This document shows positions 1 through 11,535 of a stretch of DNA of 64,000 nucleotides, piece by piece (position 1 is the stretch's first letter; each line of letters begins with the position of its first letter). The stretch spans positions 992,001-1,056,000 of the forward strand of contig WACJ01000552.1 in NCBI GenBank assembly GCA_008973525.1. Reading direction: 5' to 3'. The notes under the pieces are model-generated. The model was given only the letters and a program-made list of their open reading frames with translations, was not told the DNA's origin and ran no database searches. Origin of the DNA: Stenopsyche tienmushanensis (lineage: Eukaryota > Arthropoda > Insecta > Trichoptera > Stenopsychidae). The position numbers and the translations under genes were made by a program.

Positions 1-1694
1 TCGTCTTTTGCACAATGAAATGTAAATGTAACGCGTTCTCATGTGCCAATTCTGACGTATTAAGACGTCAACTTGGAAGAAAAATGAAGAGAAGTCAGCG
101 AGTATCGACTGTTCCTCGATTTGACATTCCTCTCATGAATAATTTCCCCGCAAATGTCGTCGTGAATGATGGTCGTAAAAATGGGGAGCCCGACGAAACT
201 TTCACAATGAAATGGCGCGCTAAAAACACACCGTAACATATTCATTCGGGAACGCCATTTCATTACACAATAAAAAGGAGCGCAGATGAAAATGGCACCA
301 GGACCGCAAGATGGCTCCAGATACGTTTATAAGAGGCGTCCGTAATAAGAAAAATCACTTAAAAAGTCGCGCGCCGGTCGTTCGAGGGTACGGAATGAAA
401 AGTAAGGGGAAATACGTTTTTCTTCGGGTGAAAATAAAAGGGGATGCCACCCTTACCCCTTGTCCGTGAATGCGGAGGTTCCTTTTGCCAGTTTCGAGAA
501 TCCACTTTGTCAAAGTGCGTGGAAGAAGTAATTTTTTATTTTGCAGCTGACAAAACGTCGGGGATGAAATCGCCGGCCGTTAACCGAACGTCTTTATTTG
601 ATTGCCAAGTTTTATGATGTGTCGTTAACGTCAAACGAAACGTCAAAGGACACTCATCATAGGAGATGACGACTGAATTGGAATATAAAGAAACAATTCC
701 ACGCCGAAGGAATTTTATTAAAATATTGAACTCATGGCAAAACTGATACGTATTCGGATTTAAGTTTCAAAGATGTTAATACAATTTATTCCTTATTGCA
801 ATACAAAACTTACATTAATACATTTCATATTTTCTTCAACATTTTAATTGACTTTCTCAAGGATTCAAATTTATAAAAGCAATCTGGATATTTAAAGATT
901 CTTTATAATAAAGATGAATTTTCTACAATCTGCAAATATGATATTTGCAATTAATTCTGAAATATGCTATCATTTGATATAAATTTTAAATTGTCGTTCT
1001 AAAAGCCAATTCATAATTTAAACTTCCCATTGGCCCAATCTAAAAAAACCATCCAACAAAACATTCCCTCAAGTAGTTGTATGAATAACATAGTGGATAT
1101 ATGAATAAGAAGTACAGGCGTGATTCTTATCCTCAAATGAGTGTTGAAGTGACCCTATTTCTGCAATGAATTGCTTTTGACTATTTTGCGTATATTAAAA
1201 TTTTACAAAATAGTCAAACTCTAGCTTTAACAATAAGCATAGTTAATGAATTTCATTACGAAAACATATTAAATAAGTCCTAATTATCAGTTTCAGGACA
1301 ATAAATAGGATGGGGATGTAAATAAAACAAATTTGCTCACAAGTTCGAGGATATTTTTTTTTTCTATTCAGACATAAATATTTCCACGAGCCTTTGAAAA
1401 ATCGTGTTACCATATGGTTACGCTTATATTTGCTATTACAATATTGTATTGAGTTAATGTTGTTGCTCATTACAAAATCGATAAATCTGGTTTTTTATCT
1501 TTAAGAATATGCTTTATCGTATTTCATGAAAGCATTTATTATTTATATCTTTAAAAAATCCTATTGAAAAGAGTTTTGAAATATTTATGTAAATGTACTT
1601 TGATGATTGCGAAATTAAATTACATTCGTATTTAAGAGCTATAATTCCCGTATAATAGCACAAATGGATCGTTTGATATAATTTGAAACTCACC
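1..1694. other. gene-free stretch, balanced then AT-rich
   Basis: The first 660 bases have fairly balanced composition, with several CG-containing stretches. The rest is AT-rich. Short open frames occur on both strands in the first 260 bases, but none has recognisable protein similarity or convincing splice sites. I see no repeat copy here. The stretch ends at the left terminus of a mariner remnant. Confidence 0.55.
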
Positions 1695-2136
1695 TTAGAT
1701 TGGAAACTATGAAACAGGCGTTAGGGCTAGATTTGTGTTCAGATGTGATTGAATGAGGTTCATTGTAACGTGCGCTCGATATTTTTGTTTATAAATTTTA
1801 AAGGTATTCCAAAATATTATAAAGTAATGCCAAAGGAGTGATCCATTATTCCTTCCTATAACCAGGTGAAACCATAATAGCGGAGTCCTATTGCCGTGAA
1901 ATTGATGTTAAGCATAAGAAATTATGAAAAAACGACCAGCAACTAGCGTTGACAAATTAATTTATCTACAATATGAAATTTTACCACATCCTCCATATTC
2001 ACCAGATATTATGATTTGCCCAATCATTGACAAAAAATGGTAGATGCTAATGGAAGTTAATTCAACAAAAATAAGAAAAACAAAGCTTTTTGTTTTTAAT
2101 TTTTACTCAACGCCCATTTCATAGTTTCCAATCTAA
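1695..2136 (+). mobile_element. internally deleted mariner element, 442 bp
   Basis: The two ends are inverted repeats of 28 bases (1695-1722 and 2109-2136) that match at all but about three positions and begin TTAGATTGGAAACTATGAAA. The right end is followed by TA, as expected for a Tc1/mariner target site. The left flank is CC, so that side of the duplication has decayed. Inside, on the plus strand, a relic of mariner transposase can be read. At about 442 bp against the family's usual 1.25-1.3 kb, most of the element is deleted. It cannot encode an active enzyme. Confidence 0.85.
1833..2043 (+). pseudogene. mariner transposase relic (catalytic-domain fragment)
   Basis: One plus-strand frame reads GVIHYSFL, a stop, PGETIIAESYCREID, and later KKRPATS and ILPHPPYSPD. 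These match, in order, the conserved mariner blocks GVIHYEFLPPGQTITAE, the YCQQLDRL region, the KRP segment and LPHPPYSPDLAPSD. In-frame stops interrupt it. The stretch that should carry the second catalytic aspartate (the HDNARPH block) is deleted between the KRP and HPPYSPD blocks. In life the enzyme is a DD34D cut-and-paste transposase acting in the nucleus on its own terminal repeats. This copy is dead. Confidence 0.85.
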
Positions 2137-3171
2137 TAGTTATGCTCGTCTTTAAGTTATTCCTTGATCATGATCCTTTGCAATAAGCAGAAATCAACGC
2201 ATGATTAATGATATTAGCGCCATTTGATTATGCATTATGTGTATGTATTTGTTATATATTATAATAAATCAGCAATGATTGCCAACATCAATTGAATTCT
2301 GCTCATTCGTTTTATGCTTTTTTCGTGATGTAAATCACGTTTATAAATTCAAACGTCCAGATTTTCAAACAGATCCAATTTAAATTTGTAAGACACTTAT
2401 ACCGTGACGATAAATTATAAATATTTATGTCCATATTGCTGGGGAAATTAAAAATAGTCTCGCGTTTTTATGTAAGGCTTGTAAATTATTTCTGTATGCA
2501 AACAGAAGAAAATGAGATGTCACGAAGCCAATATAAGCACGACATAAATTTCTTTACGCCGATACGAAACCCATAAATAAATAATATCCGTTTTGATGAC
2601 GTTTCCTTTGAATCCCGTTCTGGTAGATCATGGGATTTATTATATCTGTATGGGATTGTTTTTTTTATTTTATATAATCTCCAATGTTGTACAAATTACA
2701 TTAATGGATTTTAACTGGATTAGACTGAGTAAATTAGTTGTTCGTAATGAATTATTAATGTACGTGGCCCGAAGGCTGTTGTAAGCTATTATGGTTGAAG
2801 ATGTAACATGAACGTGTTAAAATTAAAAGAAATTCATCATTAAAGATAATGGATTCATAAATACGCTTATTACGGTATGATGTTCATGAATTCATTAAGT
2901 CGTCTTTCGCATTGGTACATTATAGCGAAATCGAAGCGAAAGCTCTTGAGGCGTTTCAACTACATCCTTTATATTAATGCTCAGGGCCGTATGAAAATTG
3001 ATCCTTTAATAAACCGTAAATCCATATAGGCTTTATACAATAAATTGTTTACTGAGATTACTCGAAATTCCCGGAGTGATTCGGTAGGGCATTATACAGT
3101 GTCAATAATTCAAAGCAATACGTGAAAGTGGCATAGTTAGTAACGTTACTAATATTTATCGTGCTGCTTAC
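2137..3171. other. AT-rich gene-free stretch
   Basis: The stretch is AT-rich with no recognisable gene, repeat copy or structured element. A 63-codon open frame near 2593 has low-complexity hydrophobic content and looks like chance. Confidence 0.5.
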
Positions 3172-3341
3172 CTTCTCCGGAGCCCTAAACGGGGCCCCGC
3201 TCCGGGGCCTGGATAACGACAGCTCGTAAACGGCAAATATATTGCTCCGAATCCCAACTCCAGCATATGATCAAGTAATAAAAATCAGGTCGGATGTTTC
3301 AATTTACGGGCTCAGACGCCATTAAAATGAGAGGCGGTCTC
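3172..3341 (-). other. candidate minus-strand exon, probably untranslated or first exon
   Basis: Read on the minus strand, a TTTTCAG acceptor precedes base 3341 and a GTAAGC donor follows base 3172, giving a 170-nt segment with good consensus at both ends. All three frames contain a stop near its 5' end, so it cannot be an internal coding exon. From an ATG at 3266 a frame stays open for 31 codons to the donor (begins MLELGFGAIYLPFT). That would suit a first coding exon or a non-coding RNA exon. It contains a GC-rich hairpin (GGCCCCG at 3193-3199 pairs with CGGGGCC at 3203-3209) that stands out in this AT-rich setting. No protein family is recognised, and a chance pairing of splice-like signals is possible. 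Confidence 0.3.
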
Positions 3342-4734
3342 CTGAAAACTGCAGTCCTCCGCTAATAAATCAGAAGACCGCCGATCGCTTGCAGATTTTC
3401 TGCCAATGCTCGCCAAATTAACTGGAAGTCCATGTTTTATTGCTGCGATGACCCAGTTGTGTTAAACTATAACCAATCTCGAACAGATGGGTCGAATCTC
3501 GGTTTATGGCCTAAGACTTAATGATGAGGAACTCGATATTATTCTCAGACCAACACAGATTTGAGCACATTTCAAGTGTGTCGATAAATTATATTTTTAT
3601 TATACTTTGACTTTTACTTTCATGTTTAAACGATAAACAACCCGATGTTAAAATATCGGAATAGAATCGAACTTATGGACTGACATCAAAGCATCTGACG
3701 CTAATACAGTATCTTACTACTAGATCTGCATGGTTTTCAACAACTTCTCTATTATAAAAATAAGATGCCATATCTGTTATTAATCAAAGACAGAGGAGAC
3801 TTTTCTGGGAAAAAAATATTTTCCTGTAGTGTCTCATAAGCAAACATATTCATCATCGGATTAGATTTATGAACGTGAATTCTGAACAATAAATATCCAA
3901 CATAAGTAAGAGATTATCTAACAAACGTGTTCTCTCTATAATATGAAACTAAGATGAAAACGTTTTTTGACTATTAAAAAATAGAAATATGCAATAAATT
4001 ATAGTTTATAATACAGTCATGTTTGTATGATTAAGATGACGAAAATTGATCATTTAAAAAGAAGGCGATTGTTTTATTATTTTAATGAAAAAATGATAAA
4101 AAATGCTTTATTTTACCTAATTTTTAATTCAAAAGTACTTATAAATTTATAAAAAAGTTGTTTTGATAACCATTAATCCGAGATATCAACTTGTTGTGAA
4201 TATATTTTGACTTTTTTACTCTATTTTATATGAAATATTTAAATCTATAAACTACCTCGACTATATGACATATGTGAAATAGATGACTGTAACTAAATGC
4301 AAAATCTGAAAAAGGGTGAATTAAATAATATTACAGAACATATATAACATATGATCTCAATTCATCAATAATACGAGATATAATGAGGAGCATCGAATAC
4401 CTAAAAAAAAGTACCTAAAGAGTAACCTAACCTAGCCTGAAACGAATGCTTCAGATAAAGAGATTTGACTCCAATGAAGAAATGATTGCCAAACTGAAGT
4501 CTATTTTGTGGCAAAAGGTCATTCTACAAAAAGGCATCGAAATGTAGAGAAGCGTTGAAATGATATTGGAAGCGATGGAAGGTGATATGTTGTTGAATAA
4601 AGTCGAAAATTGTTCAAAAGTTATTATTTTATTAGTCATCCTACAAACTTATTGAGTGATATGTTAAATGTACCTCTGTTCAGATTATGCACAGCAAATA
4701 TTCAATCGTAGTAACGTCTTCTTATTTCTTCTTT
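3342..4734. other. gene-free stretch with a possible weak repeat copy
   Basis: Balanced composition continues to about 3480, then the DNA becomes AT-rich. Bases 3763-3840 resemble the start of repeat family R1 (a 'gatgccatatctgttat' segment, then 'gagacttttct'), but the match fades quickly. No gene is seen; the 62-codon minus frame at 4451-4639 looks like chance. Confidence 0.4.
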
Positions 4735-4920
4735 TTAAGATACCGTATCTACAATCGGACGAAAGTGATTTCCATAAGAGACTTTTCTAGAGATAAATAA
4801 TTTAAATATGGTGATATTCCATTAGCATCCACAAATCTCAAACTAAGGATGAGATTATTTGAATAGGAATTTCTAGGTAGGAGTATCTATGAGTGAATGA
4901 GTACATTATCGTTATTTTTA
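4735..4920 (+). repeat. dispersed repeat family R1, copy a (one end)
   Basis: This segment matches 34063-34250 in the same orientation. Shared blocks include a pyrimidine-poor leader, 'taagagacttttctagag', 'ggtgat', and 'gattatttgaataggaat' followed by a diverging tail. It carries only one half of the longer R1 unit defined by the 34 kb copy. No coding capacity or terminal structure is visible, so the class of repeat is unknown. Confidence 0.65.
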
Positions 4921-6289
4921 CATTGTGTGTCAAGAACTGTTGCAAATCGTACATTCATAGGTGGCCCTGCCAAACTTTATTATTGATTGTTTCTAATTCA
5001 GGAACCTAGGAAAATATTTTCAATTTATTAGCGGAATGGTTAAAAAAAACGAGGAATTGACGTCCAATCAAATTAGTTCCCATTAAAATAACAAGACATA
5101 ATAAATAACATGCAGTTTCTAATTTCTACACGTTTGAAAACAGATTTCAATAGAAAAACTATTACCAAAAAAACATGTGAACATTCCAGCGCGGCTAATT
5201 GTCGTACCATAATTTATGTTATGTGTAGATTAGTAGAAGTTTCATGGGTATTATATCTCGGGTTACAATTTTATTCAAATCGTATGCAAATTAGCCCGTA
5301 GCTTTTGAGATAATCATAAAAATGTGATTAAATATTTTGCCGAGCATCCGGAGATCTGTTGTAGCTGATTTGATTATGCAAATGAGATATTAAGTGGAAG
5401 CTGTGCCGTATTCGTTTGGCGCAAGCCGCTAATATTTTTTCACACGCAATTAAAACAACCTGAAATGTATGCAAATGTCCGTTTTTTAACTGTTTGAAAG
5501 TCTCTCCTTAATTTAACATGTGTAATTGCTATAATTTATGTACTCGTAACGATCACTGGCTCGTTATTCAAATTGACGATGATAAGTGATGCTCAGAATT
5601 GGGAGGGTGGGTGACTAGATTATTTATTTAGAAAACCGGCAATTTACAGCGATAAAGAAGATTGTTTTTAATTTTAGTGCTGGTGTAATGGCGTTTTTAA
5701 TGATTTAATGAATAATATCTGCCACATCGCATTATTATGCACATTTGATAGGAGATTTGCCGAGATAAAATCTCTCCAACTCGCTTCCATTTATCCATAG
5801 CCGGGGTCAAATTCTCCTACTGAACCCATTTATTTCATTCATCCATCTAGCTACAGGTTGTCTTTGAAAATCCGTTTTAGAAATGCAAGAAAACATCATA
5901 TTTAAATTCTTAAAAATTTGGATAAATCCCCTTTTGGTTTTAAATTTAGAGTAATTTAATTACAAAAAGGTCAAATTTCCATATTACATCAATCAATCAA
6001 AAGAGAATTTTCACTAGTTATTTATCCTTGGATCTAACTTTTGGTTCTAATTAAATTCATCAATCAAAGGTGAATTGCAAAAAACCAAATTATTGATTTA
6101 TGTCGAAATAAATTGTTCGGAAGCTCATCAAATCAAATTTCTTAAATCGTTAATAAATGTAAAAAAATATATATTTTGTTTACATCAAAACAACTTTTAA
6201 AAAATTTAGCATAAAAAATTTATCGCAAAATATGCATCTTATATTTAAAAATAGACTGTAATATATTATATTTTTATATTAAATATTTC
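4921..6289. other. gene-free stretch
   Basis: This is a mix of AT-rich and moderately balanced DNA (5340-5460 and 5560-5830). No gene, exon with paired splice sites or further repeat copy was found. Confidence 0.45.
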
Positions 6290-6640
6290 ACATTACAGGG
6301 ATTATCTCGGAGGAGTATCTTTATTAAATATTGAGTGGTTTGCCCGTCGGCGCCTTCCTAAATAACGGGGTGGGCGGGTTCTAAAGTCTTTACGGTCGTG
6401 CCAGTAGCAGGACCGGCCGGGATGAAATATGCGAGATGATCAATATAAACAATATGTAAATAAATTTTCAAGGATCCTGCAGGTTTTGGCGAATTAGGGC
6501 CTGGGCCCAGAAGTGTGTCAAATATGTTCATAATTCGTAAGAAGGGCCTTTGAAAATGACACCAACGCGCGCCCGTGACGTATGATTATTTATGGGGCCT
6601 TTAAAAAGGGGTGAATGTTGATATGTTAAGGGCCAGTCGC
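6290..6640. other. balanced-composition island
   Basis: A sharply bounded GC-richer island sits in AT-rich flanks, with runs such as 'gcccgtcggcgcc', 'aggaccggccggg' and 'gggcctgggccc'. All frames are broken by stops, so it is not obviously coding. Its base composition suggests selection or a different origin from the flanks. Regulatory DNA is one possibility, inferred only from composition. Confidence 0.4.
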
Positions 6641-7206
6641 TTTTGATATTGATATTGTATGAAGTTTTTTATGTGATGGAGGCCCTTGGGATTATGTGAT
6701 TTTTTTTATATGAAAAACCTGTCAAAAGTTTTCACATAAGATATTCTTTAAAAAATTCCTTCTAAACGATATGCTGAATTATTCATTCTTAAATGGTTAC
6801 TTTTATATGCAGAAATATTTATATAATTGATATGTTTTGGTAATAACTAATGATGAAAATAAGTTATTTCATTTAATTGATTAAGGTCAGAGATTCGCAA
6901 TAATTTTCTTATCAATTATATAGAAAAACATAATGTTAAGCTGCAATGTCGTATAGTATAAATTCAAAAAAATATAGTTAAATGTAAAAAGATCTAGTGA
7001 AGTTTTATTATATTTAATAATACAAGCAAATATTAATAATTATGAGACTCGTGGATCAAATATAAATGTTAAAACGTATTGATTAACATGTAATTTTACT
7101 AAGTCATAATGAACATTTTATTATTTTCTCAGTACTTCGACGCATCATGCGTAATGTAAAGAGGTAGAAAGATAAAAAGAATGAAAATTTTAAGGAACAA
7201 AATATT
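6641..7206. other. AT-rich gene-free stretch
   Basis: Very AT-rich. I see no gene, repeat or structured element before the start of the family E copy. Confidence 0.5.
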
Positions 7207-7363
7207 TCTTCATTTGAATTTTAAAAATTACAACTTATTTTTGATGAGTATAGTGAGCAAAAGAGCTCAAAAAATGCTTTAAAAGTGCAGCAGTCTAGGT
7301 GCAATTAATCCCCAAAAACGGTCAAACAATAAAACGAAAACCATTTTAGGTTCTACTTATATT
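7207..7363 (+). repeat. dispersed repeat family E, copy 1
   Basis: About 155 bases match the minus strand of 25591-25755. Blocks in order are 'atttgaatttt', 'tgatgagtatagt', 'aaagagc', 'ttaaaag', 'aatccccaaaaacggtcaa', 'aataaaacgaaaa' and 'ggttct' with 'cttatatt'. In both copies one frame reads NPQKRS, then NKTK, then ILGS with YI, so the family may derive from a protein-coding element. The frame is interrupted elsewhere and I do not recognise the protein. The DNA before 7207 may extend the match weakly. Confidence 0.7.
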
Positions 7364-9320
7364 GATAAAATTGTATAGTTACTTAAAATATTTAATCTTA
7401 TTAATCAAGCACATAGGATTAATGTATTCATGATATTGTTATTAGATTCAGTTCCTTAAAATGGATTAATTTAGAAATTATTAAATCTTATGTAAAAACT
7501 TTGTTTTGAGTGAAGACAAAGCTACATTTGGGGTATGATTTTCATACAATAATACATGCTTACATCCAATTCAAATGGGTCGTACTTAGAGCAAATGTTC
7601 TCGCAATAACGAGCATGTAATACAATTATATGTGCAACGCACAAATCACACGTGTATCTGAATGCAAAGCAAATATGTGCATTGATATCTCAATAATATG
7701 GCATCGCTAACGAATTGCATGCTCAATTTCAAGCTTTAACAATAGTGCAGGTTCGGGTCGTTTCGTGCATCCTATCGAGTGTCGTTATTTTAATGAACTT
7801 GCCGTATCAACATTGTTTCGGTCGATTTGTTATCGTATCGTGTATGGATGCTGTATCTTGGACCGTATAAATTTAGATCAAAAAATAATAATAAGAAATT
7901 CCATTCACGTCAATCCGCCACAAGAATAGCGACCCAGTTTTTGTATGTAGAGATTAACGAATTAAAACGAAATTAAAATGCCACAAACAATGACTGAATT
8001 ACGCTCAGGGGTCTGAAGCAAACGCCCAAAGCTCTTTATTTATAAAAGCTTCTTTCAAAGGACACATTTCATCACCGCAAACGAAGGATTATACGTCCTT
8101 TTATGAAATCTCCCACGCATTCGCTTATTTAAGCCCCGGTACTGGGCCACATTTTTATACACTTTAGGTCGCATTACAATATTTATGACAAAGAAAATAT
8201 CGAAGCACTCCAATATGTGGTATGTGAGTATTCTTATCACATGTTCGCGCTCGGCAGGCACTTGCATGTGCCCCAAGCAGGAGGAGGTGTATCAATTTTA
8301 TTAGGCGATATTCGCACAAAAGTGTGGCACGTGTGATAGTCATGTGACAGGGTATCCAATAACGATATTCCGCTGACACAATAGAACCTATCACATATTC
8401 ACATATTTATAATATGATTTTTTTATGTTGCCTTCGTGAATATTGCTTGGGTTGGGTGTGTACTGGGAAAAGGATGTGCTGGAGAAAATAATCCCATAGC
8501 GTGTTTTCTATCATTAGTAAATATTTTACTAAAATAAAAGTTTGCGCTGTAAACCCACTTTTGACCTGTAAAAATAGTACTTCCCATATGACTTCATATG
8601 GAAATGTGATAGTATTAATTAGAGAATAACCCTTGCATGACTACGAGGCGTTTGAGCAGCCGGAAAGTCAACGTTCAGACATACAGTATTTTCATATGAA
8701 ATGTCCGATTTTGAACCATTAAAATAAAATGATGTAATTCTTAATTGAAACATATGTATTCTGTAAAAAAATATCATTTAAATCATTCTTAGAATGCTCA
8801 GTTTAAGGGGTTTCTTTCAAATGGTTTAATAGCTCAGGTGATGGTTCAGGTGAATACCATGAATGAGTTAGAATTTTATATCCCGTATTTCAAGTTCTCT
8901 GCAATTAAGTTCTGTTATAAGAGTTTTGCCAGTCCATAAGAATGAATGATAACACCATAACTATCGCCGCAACTTTATGGTTTTACTCGTTGTCTTGGAG
9001 TTTCTATGTGATCTTGAGATTATTTTGTTCGCCGTTTTGGTCTTCACACAAAACTCATTCACAGCTTCATATCGCAAACAAAATGCTACTAAAGACAGAG
9101 TTTACAAGCTATTTTTAATTACTGAGAAACCTACCAATCAAAATTATGACACCTCTAATAGTGATGAAACTGCTTTTGAATTTTTAATTTCTTGATGGAC
9201 ACCGTTCAATATCTATTCATAGTTTTTTGTTATCAATGCCGCCAGTCAATTATCAATGTAACTCATTTTCAAAGTAGTGCAAAATACAAAACCAATCATT
9301 TCGTGCTATTACGACCACAA
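7364..9320. other. gene-free stretch with one weak candidate exon
   Basis: Mixed composition, with no recognised gene. On the minus strand, 7564-7657 is a 94-nt segment with a TTGCATTCAG acceptor and a GTAAGC donor. One of its three frames is open (31 codons, containing YTCDLCVAH). That is weak evidence because a 31-codon open frame is common by chance. Overlapping minus frames at 8055-8394 and a plus frame at 8977-9195 have no recognisable content. Confidence 0.3.
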
Positions 9321-9490
9321 ATTAAAAATTTATGACTTGGGTGAAATTTTGGGTACTTTTTCAAAATGTTCAAAAAAAATCTATTTCGACAACCCTGACA
9401 CATAGGGTCTATAAATGAAACGTAGCAAAAAACCCCTTAACATCCAAAAATAAAAATAAAATGTTGGACCTTGTGCAAAACACTGTATAG
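9321..9490 (+). repeat. dispersed repeat family A, copy 1
   Basis: This copy is related to 11363-11535 (same strand) and 16112-16290 (opposite strand). Shared blocks are 'tttatgac', 'gtgaaatttt', 'ttttcaaaatgtt', 'atttcgacaaccctga', 'atgaaacgtagcaaaa', and an end reading 'gcaaaacactgtatag'. The terminal 'caaacaccctg'-like motif is typical of many arthropod DNA-transposon ends, from general knowledge. No coding sequence is present, so it is probably non-autonomous. Confidence 0.75.
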
Positions 9491-11133
9491 AGTGACAATA
9501 TATTTTTCCAGTATAACGGTTCCTATAGATTCCTTCGGTTTTCTATATGTTATCTATTATTTACTTTCCTATTTATTAGGTAATTAAACATGTCTTTTTG
9601 GTTTTTAAAATATTTTTAAGTATTATTTTGTAGACGTAATTTAAAAGCAGTTAAAATACTTTTAGAATTTCCAATTTCTATACTGATGGCTAAAACTTAA
9701 AACTTGAAGAGTACCATTTAAAAAAAACTGTTGGCTATTTAAAAAGTTATGGCATTTTATTCAAATGTACGTTTTTACGGTAGACGTACATATATTGCCC
9801 CTCAGTTAAAGTGTTAATGATATCTACATTTAAAAAATATTTCAGACTAAAACGCTGAACTATATTAAAGTATATTATATAATGGCTATAGTTAAGATCC
9901 TACCTATAAATCCATGCGATCTTCGTAGGAGAATTATCAAGAAAATTATGTATATTGTTTATGTGTTAATAAAAAGGAAATATTTTAATATAGTCACTTA
10001 ATTATGTTTACCACTAAGCATCAATTCTATAGTTATCATTATTTAAAAAAATACAAGGTAAAGGTTCTTCGTAAGGGTAGTAAAACTAGCTTCATACGTA
10101 TAAACGAAATAGTACTCCATTGTAGAAGTATGTGTTAGATATAGCAAACAGGCTCAATGTTTGATATTTTTCTATAAAAAAAATGTAACATACATATTCT
10201 AATAATATCAAATTTTGATCACGTAAATTCTTTTTATTTTAGAATAAAATTCAATATTCAGGATCGATACGTCCTTTCCTTACACAATAGATATTTTTTG
10301 CATAAAAAAATAGACTGCCGTTAGGTTCATAAAACAAATTTTCCCTCTCCATTTTGAATGATTTATATGCCATTATTGTATATTTTTATTTTGTTACTGT
10401 GGCAGTCACGTGCGTCCCTGGAGAGAAAAATCGCTTTAATACAGTGGCCGCTCGTGCAGCCGACTAGTTTTATTCATAATTCTTTTGAAAAGGATTGGTG
10501 GCGGGTGAAGAAGGTTCCATCGTCCCGAAGAAGGCTACCTACCGGAATAAGGGTTCGGCACACATGTGTCGCGGGCCCATATTTTATCAAAATTCCGCAC
10601 ACTCAGGCGAAAAAAACTTAGATTATTTCGCCCTGACGCGAAACGATATATTCCTGACACTTGTCAGCCGTGATCCGATCCTCTTATAAGTTTTCCCGTC
10701 CTTGTAATTTCTCTTGATTGAATATATAGTGTAAAAGTTTCCCTCCAAAGCCCCCCCCAAAGAGCTTAAATCCTCGAACATACAATAATATAAGCTGACT
10801 ATTTTTGTTGGGGGCATCCTGTAATACCAATACTTCTATCATTATAACACACAGTTAACAATTACACGGCAAATACAAATACTTCTACAAACTAATCACT
10901 TTTGAATATTTGAAGATGAGAAACTGATGAGAATCATTCACGTCTTCATTTGAATCTCGTATTTTATCTTCGGTGATTTTTTTTTTAAATAACGCTTTGA
11001 AGTCTAAAATGATAGTGATACTAAAAAATGCAAATAAAAAGTCTATAAGAAAGAAGAACTATTATTTTTGGCTTTGAATGCTCTGAGGAAAGTTCATCAG
11101 ATATCCAAAATAATAGAATATAATGTAATTAGA
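9491..11133. other. gene-free stretch with a small island
   Basis: Mostly AT-rich. A more balanced island lies at about 10380-10700 (for example 'gtggcgggtgaagaagg' and 'atgtgtcgcgggccc') and supports three overlapping open frames of 64-87 codons on both strands. That pattern is typical of low stop density rather than coding. A C8 run is at 10751-10758. No known gene is seen. Confidence 0.4.
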
Positions 11134-11296
11134 GTTAGGTTAGATCTTGATCTCTTATTATAAAGGTTCAAGTTTGAACTCAGAACGTAGTAAATATTTA
11201 CCATGCCAACAAATTTAGACGATCAATCCAGGCTTATCCTGCTTTATTTGGTATGAAATGGTAATAATTAAGATGATTAATAAAATCATGCATGAC
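11134..11296 (+). repeat. dispersed repeat family R1, copy b (truncated)
   Basis: This copy aligns with 40132-40320 on the same strand and with 34270-34450 on the opposite strand. Matching blocks are 'ctcttattata', 'aatattt', 'gatc' with 'tccag', 'ttatcct', 'tgaaatggtaa' and 'gattaataaaatcatgcat'. It stops abruptly at a T14 run (11298-11311), where family A sequence begins, so the R1 copy was probably cut by that insertion. Confidence 0.7.
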
Positions 11297-11305
11297 ATTT
11301 TTTTT

Positions 11306-11535
11306 TTTTTTGGGGTTAAGGCGGTCTTTTGTTATTTAACTTTTGAGGATTTCTTTGGCATGCAAATTTATGACTATTTAAAAGTGAAATCTTAGGTATT
11401 TTTTCAAAATGTTGAAAAAATAATATTTCGACAACCCTGATACTTAGAACATAGAGCCTATGTGTGAAACGTAGCAAAAGACCCTCCTAGACTCAAAAAA
11501 ATATTATCGGCCCATGTGTCAAACACCCTGCATGT
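11306..11535 (+). repeat. family A, copy 2, with inverted end
   Basis: The right part (11363-11535) is a family A copy like 9321-9490. To its left, 11306-11331 reads 'ttttttggggttaaggcggt', the reverse complement of the family's own right-hand region (compare 16150-16172). The copy is therefore a partial foldback, with its distal sequence present in both orientations about 150 bases apart. This fits a transposon with inverted ends, or an inversion or second insertion. Confidence 0.65.
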
